Notes under the pieces: generated by a model
The model's input: the letters and a program-made list of their open reading frames with translations, nothing else
Told to the model about the DNA's origin: nothing
Databases searched by the model: none
Position numbers and translations under genes: made by a program
NCBI GenBank assembly: GCA_947627245.1
Contig: CANQVH010000034.1
Span: 1 to 37,441 of the forward strand
Source of the DNA: an uncultured Lachnospiraceae bacterium
GTDB lineage: Bacteria; Bacillota; Clostridia; Lachnospirales; Lachnospiraceae
Reading direction: 5' to 3'
Length of the DNA: 37,441 bases
Shown here: positions 25,047 through 31,698 of the stretch, piece after piece
Layout: each line of letters begins with the position of its first letter
Numbering within the stretch: the first letter of the stretch is position 1

Positions 25047-26549
25047 TTACGGTCTCGTGTACTGCCGCAGGGCGGAAAATTGTACTGAGCTGTTATTGGC
25101 AAACAGCCGGATGGGTTTTCCGCTGGCTCCATAGATTCGAACCGTGAGGGCCGCCATCCCGTCAAGATAAAAAATCCCCACGGAGCCCTCCTGTATATAG
25201 GTAAAGGAATATGTCTCTCCCTGCTGCAGATTGACCTCTGTCTCCGTGACCGGTGTGGTTCCCTCGTTGAACAGAAGCTGCAGCCTGCCCTCGGACGGCG
25301 AGATGGAGATCAGTTTGTTCGTGTCCGCCTCCCCATCATAGTCAAAGCTCAGCCCGAACGAGCCCTCGCCGGTATACTGAAATTCACCGGAGAGAAGGAA
25401 ACTCTCGTAACAGGTAAACGCATCGGTATAGCTGTATCCGGAATCGGATTCGACCACGGCTTCGTCCCCGTCTGTGAGAAGCGTCTGCTCCTCAGAAAAC
25501 TGCGCGGCAATCTCATCCACCAGAGCCAGAATCAGCTCACCGTCATCCTTTTGAACGATCTTCTGAACGGCGAGATTTCCCGCCCAAGCAGATACGGTCG
25601 TAAGCGAAGTGGGCGATTCGGATCTCCTCGCCCATCCGACCATATAGGCGTCTTCCCCGTCCTCTACGTGTTTCGCGGCATAAAACAGTTTTCCGTCCAG
25701 CCGCTTCGGCTCGCCGTATGGACCGTAGGGTGTCTCGGAAGAGGCATACCAGAGCGTGTCGTCCTGCGCGGAGTAGCTGATATACCATGTATCACCGATA
25801 CAGAAGGTATCACTGCATTCCAGATTCCAAAAGCCTCCGACCGGATCCGTAAAAATGATCCCGTCGTAAGTAACGGTCTGAAGGTCCGCGCTGAGCGTAT
25901 ATTTCAGGATCCTCGCCACCCCGTCCTGAGAAGCTGTCACCGTCATCACGATCGTCTCGCTCTCCGGATCGTAATATGCCTGCGGATCACGGAAATCATT
26001 CTTCTGTCCAAGCTCATCGGGCGGAGTGATCTCCCACCCGGTCATTTTGTCAAAACTTGTCAGACTGTCCCCGGAGGCCACCATAATCTTCTCTTTGTAT
26101 TCTTCGGTGTCCGTATGCCCGGTGTAAAAGAAATAGTAGGTTTCCCCGACTTTCACCACCGACCCGGTTCCGATCCAGTCGTCCTGTCCGCCTTCCCACG
26201 CCGCCTCCAGCACCGGATCGTCCAGCTCCGTATACGATACGAAATCCGTGGTCGTCGCCAGATACACTGAGTGGTGGTAGGAATCTCCCTGTTCTTTCAG
26301 ATAATAAATATAGTAGACGCCGTCCTCATAATACGGCATCGGATCTCCCACATAGGGCTGGTTGAAGCCGTCTATGGCCGGGAGAAAAAACGTGCTGTAG
26401 GTATAGGCCGACTCCTGCTCCTTCGCCGACGTGATCTCAGAAAAATCCTTCTCTCCCGAGACATCCGCCCCGTAACAGTGCAGGGGTGCGCCGACGGACA
26501 GGCAGAACGCCAGCGAACAGGCCAGCAATCTGATTTGCCGTCTTTCCAT
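25047..26549 (-). CDS. Secreted GH32-like glycosidase (probable fructan hydrolase)
   Basis: A 500-residue exported protein of the GH32/GH68/GH43 five-blade propeller superfamily. The signal peptide is about residues 1-27. The three GH32 acidic positions can be matched: nucleophile Asp69 in VGDPMPYYEDG (in place of WMNDPNG), Asp188 in DFRDPQAYY, and acid/base Glu244 in WNLECSDTF (in place of WECPD). A C-terminal beta-sandwich (about 375-500, GSFGLSFDYDGEADTNKLISI) is typical of GH32 and would be absent from GH43 enzymes of this size. The ATG at 26547-26549 has AGGAGG 8 nt upstream. Context (sugar ABC importer, LacI-type regulator, cytoplasmic GH32) supports action on inulin, levan or fructo-oligosaccharides outside the cell; the substrate itself is inferred. 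No cell-wall sorting signal is seen. Confidence 0.85.
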   Translation of the reverse strand: MERRQIRLLACSLAFCLSVGAPLHCYGADVSGEKDFSEITSAKEQESAYTYSTFFLPAIDGFNQPYVGDPMPYYEDGVYYIYYLKEQGDSYHHSVYLATTTDFVSYTELDDPVLEAAWEGGQDDWIGTGSVVKVGETYYFFYTGHTDTEEYKEKIMVASGDSLTSFDKMTGWEITPPDELGQKNDFRDPQAYYDPESETIVMTVTASQDGVARILKYTLSADLQTVTYDGIIFTDPVGGFWNLECSDTFCIGDTWYISYSAQDDTLWYASSETPYGPYGEPKRLDGKLFYAAKHVEDGEDAYMVGWARRSESPTSLTTVSAWAGNLAVQKIVQKDDGELILALVDEIAAQFSEEQTLLTDGDEAVVESDSGYSYTDAFTCYESFLLSGEFQYTGEGSFGLSFDYDGEADTNKLISISPSEGRLQLLFNEGTTPVTETEVNLQQGETYSFTYIQEGSVGIFYLDGMAALTVRIYGASGKPIRLFANNSSVQFSALRQYTRP

Positions 26550-26596
26550 AACAATCCCCTCCTTATCTGAATCATAATTCATACCCATAGAACACC

Positions 26597-26619
26597 CCGC
26601 AACTCAACTTCCTGCGGGA
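26597..26619. promoter_or_regulatory. Hairpin in the leader of the secreted GH32 gene
   Basis: Arms CCCGCA and TGCGGG with an 11-base loop lie about 50 nt upstream of the GH32 ATG. No U-tract follows in the direction of transcription, so it is not a plain terminator. The rest of the 223-bp gap (26550-26772) shows no convincing promoter. Confidence 0.35.
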
Positions 26620-26772
26620 TGGGGAAATGATAAAGCTGTTTTCTCATCTCGAAAGAGCGAGAAAAAGGACCGCCGGAAACGCTTTTTACCCTATCCATTT
26701 CCGACAGTCCCTTCTTCCGTGCCTGCCGCCCTCCGTCAAATTTTTGCCGAAGCGCCGTGGCAGACAATATTT

Positions 26773-27615
26773 TTATTCCGCCGTCTCGGCCGCCGTCAGC
26801 TCTGTCTCAGCCTCCGTCCCGGCTTCCGCTGGCGCGGCGTCTCCCGACACCAAAATATCCGCTACGTTATACTTTGCCGCGATCTCAGCGACCGTGCCGT
26901 CCTCCGTCAAGGTGGCGAGCGCCTCTTCTACCGTATCTCTCATCGACTCATTGTCCGTGCTGAACGCAACGCCGCACAATCCGTCGGTCTTCAGAGCCTC
27001 GTCAAGAATCGTATATCCCTCCGTCGTTCCCATGTAATATTTCGCAACGCCGGCGTCCTCCACGATTGCGTCCACATTGCCGTTGATCAGCGCCATGAAT
27101 TCATTTGTCGTGTTCGCGAACTGCCAGATCCGCCCGAGTGACGCGCCGAGCTCCGCCTGAGCTCCGCCCTCGCTGATCAGATCCAGAGAAGAACTTGCAG
27201 ACTGTACTCCTACCACCTTCCCGGCCAGATCCGCAAGGCTTGCAATCCCGGAATCCGTTTTTGTCAGTACAACCGTGCCGCTGTTCATGTACGGGGACGT
27301 CCATGCGTAATCCGCTTCACGGCCTTCAATCGAGTAGGCGCTCCAGATGCAGTCGATCTCGCCGGACGCCATCACGTCGTCTCTGGAATCCCACACGAGC
27401 GGAGCCGGTATGAATTCCCAGCCTTCCAGCTCGGCGACCGCTTTCGCCAAGTCTACATCAAAACCCGTGTATTCGCCGCCCTCATTCATATAGCTGTACG
27501 GCGGAAACTCCGCGTCGAAACCGACCTTGAATGTCCCCTCCGCAAAGCACAGGGTGGAAACCGTCATAGCAGCCGCTGCCGCACAGACGATCGCTGTCAG
27601 TAAATTTCTTTTCAT
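26773..27615 (-). CDS. Family 3 (amino-acid type) solute-binding protein, orphan
   Basis: A 280-residue exported binding protein of the SBP_bac_3 family, whose members usually capture amino acids such as glutamine, histidine or cystine for ABC importers. The signal peptide is about 1-25 (LCFA-EG). The domain has FKVGFDAEFPPYSYMNEGG, YTGFDVDLAKAVAELEG, SGEIDCIWSAYSIEGR, KVVGVQSASSS and the hinge strand NVDAIVEDAGVAKYY. A tail of about 25 Ala/Glu/Thr residues ends the protein. There is no lipobox Cys at the signal-peptide end, unusual for a Gram-positive binding protein. No matching permease or ATPase lies next to it; the neighbours are sugar genes. GGGAGGTC lies 5 nt before the ATG. It may partner a permease encoded elsewhere or act as a scavenging sensor. 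Confidence 0.9.
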   Translation of the reverse strand: MKRNLLTAIVCAAAAAMTVSTLCFAEGTFKVGFDAEFPPYSYMNEGGEYTGFDVDLAKAVAELEGWEFIPAPLVWDSRDDVMASGEIDCIWSAYSIEGREADYAWTSPYMNSGTVVLTKTDSGIASLADLAGKVVGVQSASSSLDLISEGGAQAELGASLGRIWQFANTTNEFMALINGNVDAIVEDAGVAKYYMGTTEGYTILDEALKTDGLCGVAFSTDNESMRDTVEEALATLTEDGTVAEIAAKYNVADILVSGDAAPAEAGTEAETELTAAETAE

Positions 27616-27688
27616 AATCAGACCTCCCGTCGGAATGCCCTCCGGGGCACTCCCAAAGTAATAAAGAATTCGTCTAATTTCTTATGAC

Positions 27689-27724
27689 GAGAGACCGCCC
27701 GGAGAGCTTCCCGGGCGGTCTCTC
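27689..27724 (-). terminator. Strong 14-bp hairpin after the sugar-binding protein gene
   Basis: Perfect 14-bp arms GAGAGACCGCCCGG and CCGGGCGGTCTCTC around an 8-base loop, about 40 bp after the lplA-like stop. No U-tract follows, so it may act as an mRNA stabiliser or a partial terminator rather than a full stop before the next binding-protein gene. Confidence 0.6.
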
Positions 27725-27764
27725 TTAAAGAAAGGATACAGAAGAAAAAAATTCTGTTATCTCA

Positions 27765-29390
27765 TTATTCTGCCGCTGCGTATGCGTCGTAGTACTTCTG
27801 CTCGATCTCAAGATATTTGCTCAGGCCATAAGCCTCAAGGTCGGACTGGAACTGCTCCCATGCAGCGTCATCAAAGCCATTCATGATCCAGTCGGATCTG
27901 GTCGCATTGATCGTCTTATTCAGGTCAGCTTCAAGATTGGAGAGCTCCTCCGTGTCTTCCTGACTCATGAATACATTCGGGAATACATTGTCGTTGTGCA
28001 TCTCCGGTGTGTAGATGTCCTTGATCCAATCGAGACGATACTGCGCGTCGTCCGGGCAGGTTACATATACGCCGTAGTACTCGTCGAGCACTGCCAACGG
28101 GCCTGCTACGTTCTCTGCCTCACGAACTTCTACCGGGGAAGCGTCGCCCAGCGGAGCATGCTGCAGCATCGGCTCGCCATTCTCGTTCTCGCCAAGCTCG
28201 AAGATATCAAACTCATCGTCCTCGTCATAGGTACCCCAGTTATTCTGCGGAGACTGGAACGGATCGTACATCAGATCGAGCCAGCGGCAGACCATCTCCG
28301 GATCCTCAGCGACAGCCGTCACGACGCAACGTCCGCGATCGTAACCGCTCGTATAGGAACCGTTCTCTGCCGTGATGTTCTTCGTGTCAGCCTCAAGAGG
28401 CGGAAGCGGAGCCCAGCCTTCCAGAGTAGCGATGTTTCCTACGTCCCAACTGAAGCACACGCCGTAACGTCCGGATTTACCCTTCGCTACGTAGGTGGAC
28501 CAATCCTGCGTGAACGCTTCCGGGTCGATCAGATTCTCGGCATACAGCTCATGCAGCCACTCCATACCCTTCTTGAATCCTTCCGTGGTAGCGGTGGAGA
28601 TTACTTCTCCGTCGTTCGTCACCGCGATATGTCTGCCCTGATCGCAGTCGCCGTAGCCTTCGCCGAAGCCGTTGATCAGAAGCGCCGGATCCTGATTGCC
28701 GTCGTTCACGATGCAGGACATCGGAATGATGTCGCCCTCGATACCGAATTCTTCCTGAAGCTTAGACGCGTTGTCACGGAATGCAATCAGGATGTCCTTG
28801 AACTCATCAACCGTGCCCGGCATCTCGAGTCCGAGGAAATCAAGCCATGCCGTATTGATGAACGGCATATCGCCAACAGCCTGAATCGCGGTCTTGCCGG
28901 AGCCGAGCTGCTCGATCCACGGGAAGGACCAGATATTGCCGTCTACATCCGTCGTCATTGCCTTGTACTCCGGGAATTTCTCATATACTGCGCACAGATT
29001 CGGCATGATCTCCGGCGTGATGTAATCGTTCAGCGGAATGATCGCGCCGAAATCGCCGTATCTGAGAAGGTCGCTGTCCGAAAAGCCTGCGGTAAAGATG
29101 AAATCCGTCAGGTTCTTCGGGCTGGACATTGTCGTCTGAATCTTCTCGCCCCACTGGCTGTTCGGAATGGCAGTCCACTCGATATGTACGTTGGACTTCT
29201 CCTCAAGCCTCTTGAAGATGGTACGGTTGTTCGGGTCGGACTCCGTGCTGTCCGGATAGCTGATGAGACCCGTCAGGGTAACGGTATCCTCTACCGGAAA
29301 GAAATCCTCTGCCATAGCGGTCATCCCAATGGAAGCCACCATGCCGGCTGCCAGCGCGGCAGCGATCATGCTCTTTGCTGCTTTTCTCAT
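27765..29390 (-). CDS. Extracellular sugar-binding protein of the LplA family
   Basis: The substrate-binding component of a CUT1-type ABC importer, 541 residues, in the long LplA-like group that binds oligosaccharides. The N-terminus is a signal peptide ending TAMA-ED, with no lipobox Cys. The family pattern follows: VTLTGLISYPDSTESDPNN, NVHIEWTAIPNSQWGEKIQTTMSS, DGNIWSFPWIEQ and ENGSYTSGYDRGRCVVTAVAED, then CRWLDLMYDP, ending with the conserved DWIMNGFDDAAWEQF. It is the third gene of the permease-permease-binding protein operon, 63 bp after the YtcP-like gene. The likely cargo is a fructo-oligosaccharide, inferred from the GH32 genes around it. Confidence 0.92.
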   Translation of the reverse strand: MRKAAKSMIAAALAAGMVASIGMTAMAEDFFPVEDTVTLTGLISYPDSTESDPNNRTIFKRLEEKSNVHIEWTAIPNSQWGEKIQTTMSSPKNLTDFIFTAGFSDSDLLRYGDFGAIIPLNDYITPEIMPNLCAVYEKFPEYKAMTTDVDGNIWSFPWIEQLGSGKTAIQAVGDMPFINTAWLDFLGLEMPGTVDEFKDILIAFRDNASKLQEEFGIEGDIIPMSCIVNDGNQDPALLINGFGEGYGDCDQGRHIAVTNDGEVISTATTEGFKKGMEWLHELYAENLIDPEAFTQDWSTYVAKGKSGRYGVCFSWDVGNIATLEGWAPLPPLEADTKNITAENGSYTSGYDRGRCVVTAVAEDPEMVCRWLDLMYDPFQSPQNNWGTYDEDDEFDIFELGENENGEPMLQHAPLGDASPVEVREAENVAGPLAVLDEYYGVYVTCPDDAQYRLDWIKDIYTPEMHNDNVFPNVFMSQEDTEELSNLEADLNKTINATRSDWIMNGFDDAAWEQFQSDLEAYGLSKYLEIEQKYYDAYAAAE

Positions 29391-29453
29391 TGCATGAATC
29401 TCCTTTCTTTTTTGAAGTATGTATTATGATTTTTTAAATAAATTACGCTTTCA

Positions 29454-30353
29454 TTAACCCTTGATGGAACCTGCCATAATGCCGCTGTCGAAGTACTTCT
29501 GGAAGAACGGATACATCACGATCAGCGGAAGGCTGGATACGATGATGGTCGCGTACTTCAGAAGCTCCGCGAGCTGCGCGCGGGCCGCCGTACTCTGCAT
29601 ATCAGAGATCATGCCGGACTCAGGCTGGTTCTGAATCAGGATGGAACGAAGCACGAGCTGCAACGGCTGCTTATTCGCGTCGTTCAGGTAAATCAATGCG
29701 TCAAAGTAGCTGTTCCACATACCGACGAACTGCCACAGCGCCAGCACCGCGATCACCGGCGTACATACCGGGAGAAGAATGCGGAAGAAAAATACGATCT
29801 CGGTAGCGCCGTCCACGCTTGCCGCTTCCTTCAGATCGTTCGGGATTCCCTGATAGTAGGTTCTCGCGATGATCATATTCCACACGCTGAACGCGCCGGG
29901 AAGGATAATCGCCCACATGCTGTCCAGAAGTCCGAGGTTGCTGATCAGCAAGTAGGTCGGGATCAGCCCGCCGCCGAAGAACATCGTGATAACGAAAATC
30001 GCGTTGAAAAATCCCTTGCCCTTGAAATCCGTCCTCGACATCGGGTATGCCGCAAGCAGCGTAATCGCAACCGACACGAAGGTGAACACGATTGAGTAGA
30101 TTACCGCGTTCTTGAAACCGATCCAAATCTGGGAGTTCGACATAACTCTCTGGTATGCCGTCAGCGTCCACTTCTCAAAGTCAAACACGATACCCTTGTT
30201 CTGAAGCGTGATCGGATCCATGAACGAACCTACGATGATGTAGGCCATCGGGATGATGATCGCAACGACAAACAGCCCCAGCAAAATGTAGCCGGTCAGC
30301 AACAGCGCCTTGTCCTGCGCGGAATAGCGCGCAAATCTGCTTTTCTTTTTCAT
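29454..30353 (-). CDS. Carbohydrate ABC transporter permease, YtcP type
   Basis: An inner-membrane permease of 299 residues with six predicted helices (first at about 13-35, ALLLTGYILLGLFVVAIIIPMAYIIVGSF). The cytoplasmic EAA loop that docks the ATPase reads EAASVDGATEIVFFFRILLP. The C-terminal GSIKG ending is typical of this family. It pairs with the LplB-type permease encoded 12 bp upstream. An AAGGAGG SD lies about 7 nt before the ATG. No ATPase gene is in the locus; LplBC-type importers generally use a shared MsmX-like ATPase, so one is expected elsewhere in the genome. Confidence 0.94.
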   Translation of the reverse strand: MKKKSRFARYSAQDKALLLTGYILLGLFVVAIIIPMAYIIVGSFMDPITLQNKGIVFDFEKWTLTAYQRVMSNSQIWIGFKNAVIYSIVFTFVSVAITLLAAYPMSRTDFKGKGFFNAIFVITMFFGGGLIPTYLLISNLGLLDSMWAIILPGAFSVWNMIIARTYYQGIPNDLKEAASVDGATEIVFFFRILLPVCTPVIAVLALWQFVGMWNSYFDALIYLNDANKQPLQLVLRSILIQNQPESGMISDMQSTAARAQLAELLKYATIIVSSLPLIVMYPFFQKYFDSGIMAGSIKG

Positions 30354-30365
30354 AATCGCGCCTCC

Positions 30366-31313
30366 TTACAGTCCCTTGCCATCGTTCATCTTCGCTACGA
30401 TCTTGTTCACGGCGAGGATGAGAATGACGTTGACGATCGTATTGAACAGGCCGACCGCGGTTGAAAAGCTGTAGTCACCGTCCAGAAGACCTTTCTTATA
30501 CACATATGTAGCGATGATTTCAGAGGTCTTCATGTTCAGGTCTGTCTGCAGAGCGTAGGCTTTCTCGAAGCCGATGCTCATGATATTGCCTGCCTGCAGG
30601 ATGAACTGGATCACGACCATGTCCTTGATCGCAGGCCATTCGACTGCCTTGATCTGCTGGAAGATGTTCGCGCCGTCGATGACCGCCGCCTCCTTCAGAT
30701 CTTGACTGGCATTGGAAAGCGCCGCCGTGTACATGATGGAACCCCAGCCTGCGCCCTGCCAGATACCGCTGGCGATATAAATCGTGCGGAACGCCGACGG
30801 CATGGTCATGAAATTGATCTGCGTGCCGAGCAGCATGTTGATCGGGCCCGTCACGGAGAGGAAGATCCTTACGATACCGCAGAGTACGATGACCGATACG
30901 AAATTCGGCATGTACAGTACGAGCTGGACCTTCTTTTTGATCCCCTTGCTCTCGATCCGGTTCAGCAAAAACGCCAATATGATCGGAATCGGGAATCCCC
31001 AGAGAAGTCCGTAAATGCTCAGCTTCAGCGTATTAATCAGATACGTCATGAAGTCGGGCGAGGAAAGGAATCTCTGGAAGTGTTTGAAGCCAACCCAATC
31101 ACTTGCGAGAATACCCTTGAACGGGTTGTAATTCTTGAAAGCGATCAGGATGCCTCCCATTGGGAAATACTTGAAGATAATGGTTAAGGCCAGTGCAGGC
31201 AGCAAAAATATCACGTACAACTGCCAATGCTGCTTCACATAGAGAAGCGTGTTGTGCAGGCCGGCCTTCTTTTTGCGTCCCTTTTCAGGAACCGCAACAG
31301 AGTTGCTACTCAT
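30366..31313 (-). CDS. Sugar ABC transporter permease, LplB type
   Basis: The second permease of the CUT1 importer, 315 residues. A basic N-terminus is followed by the first helix at about 32-50 and the conserved FKYFPMGGILIAFKNYNPFKGIL segment that marks the LplB family. The EAA loop reads LKEAAVIDGANIFQQIKAVEWP and the end is NKIVAKMNDGKGL. It is the first gene of the importer operon, transcribed divergently from the LacI-type regulator from a strong promoter at 31407-31435. The ATG lies 12 nt from the GGAGG SD, a long gap, because a 4-codon open frame (ATG at 31320) occupies the ideal position. Confidence 0.94.
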   Translation of the reverse strand: MSSNSVAVPEKGRKKKAGLHNTLLYVKQHWQLYVIFLLPALALTIIFKYFPMGGILIAFKNYNPFKGILASDWVGFKHFQRFLSSPDFMTYLINTLKLSIYGLLWGFPIPIILAFLLNRIESKGIKKKVQLVLYMPNFVSVIVLCGIVRIFLSVTGPINMLLGTQINFMTMPSAFRTIYIASGIWQGAGWGSIMYTAALSNASQDLKEAAVIDGANIFQQIKAVEWPAIKDMVVIQFILQAGNIMSIGFEKAYALQTDLNMKTSEIIATYVYKKGLLDGDYSFSTAVGLFNTIVNVILILAVNKIVAKMNDGKGL

Positions 31314-31320
31314 TACTCAT
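31306..31320 (-). promoter_or_regulatory. Four-codon upstream ORF (MSNE) overlapping the lplB-like start
   Basis: ATG at 31318-31320 lies 5 nt after GGAGG (31326-31330) and reads MSNE, then TAG at 31306-31308. The stop overlaps the first codons of the permease gene, whose ATG is 7 nt downstream in another frame. Ribosomes starting here could reinitiate at the permease ATG. Confidence 0.35.
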
Positions 31321-31364
31321 TTTTTCCTCCTTCCGCTTCTTGACTTTACAACTGCACCACTATT

Positions 31365-31382
31365 GTTTTGTGCGTTTGTAAA
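31365..31382 (+). promoter_or_regulatory. Repeat copy 2 in the divergent spacer
   Basis: GTTTTGTGCGTTTGTAAA, 15 of 18 positions identical to copy 1 and 53 bp from it, about five helical turns. It lies downstream of the permease -10, a position suited to roadblock or looping control. Confidence 0.5.
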
Positions 31383-31406
31383 ACTGCAAGAATTTTTTAT
31401 GGATAG

Positions 31407-31435
31407 ATAATACCAGCGTTTTTTACGTTTGTCAA
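31407..31435 (-). promoter_or_regulatory. Strong sigma-A promoter of the ABC importer operon
   Basis: Minus strand TTGACA (31430-31435), 17 bp, TATTAT (31407-31412), with TG one base before the -10. The leader to the permease ATG would be about 85 nt. Repeat copy 1 covers its -35 and spacer. Confidence 0.8.
31418..31435 (+). promoter_or_regulatory. Repeat copy 1, over the importer -35
   Basis: GTTTTTTACGTTTGTCAA. It matches copy 2 and copy 3 at 15 of 18 positions each. It spans the -35 and most of the spacer of the importer promoter, so a bound protein would compete with RNA polymerase. Confidence 0.55.
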
Positions 31436-31572
31436 TAGTTTCTTCGTTGATGCGCTCGTTTTTTTGTTCTTACGACCCATTAATTTTGTGATTTTGCCTA
31501 GTACAAGCTGTAAAAATTGTTTCAAATGCACAACTATTCAAATTTTTTCCAATTCTTTCATCATTTCGCTTA

Positions 31573-31589
31573 ATTTTACATATGACATA
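31573..31589 (+). promoter_or_regulatory. Repeat copy 4 in the divergent spacer
   Basis: ATTTTACATATGACATA, 14 of 17 matching copy 3, which lies 26 bp downstream in the same orientation. It is upstream of the regulator promoter. Confidence 0.4.
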
Positions 31590-31596
31590 GGAGTCT

Positions 31597-31614
31597 GTTT
31601 TTTACATTTGACAC
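31597..31614 (+). promoter_or_regulatory. Repeat copy 3, over the regulator -35
   Basis: GTTTTTTACATTTGACAC, 15 of 18 identical to copy 1. Its 3' half is the -35 of the regulator promoter, mirroring how copy 1 sits on the importer -35. Confidence 0.5.
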
Positions 31615-31636
31615 AAAGGATAAAACTTTGTATAAT
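31608..31636 (+). promoter_or_regulatory. Perfect consensus sigma-A promoter of the LacI-type regulator operon
   Basis: TTGACA (31608-31613), 17 bp, TATAAT (31631-31636). The spacer holds an inverted repeat with arms ACAAAG (31613-31618) and CTTTGT (31626-31631). A promoter this strong in front of a regulator usually implies tight repression. Confidence 0.85.
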
Positions 31637-31698
31637 GGGTAAAAAGATATACAGCAACATCAGAAACACGGCTTCACAAGGTTTTAAGGAGATAAGAC

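Noticed and set aside
27996-29429. Plus-strand open frame of about 477 codons
   Set aside because: Antisense to the sugar-binding protein gene, which has a signal peptide, SD and family motifs.
31314-31698. Classical CpG-centred LacI or CcpA (cre) operators in the divergent spacer
   Set aside because: No good palindrome of the type TGNAANCGNTNNCA was found; the repeated elements there are non-palindromic and are reported separately.
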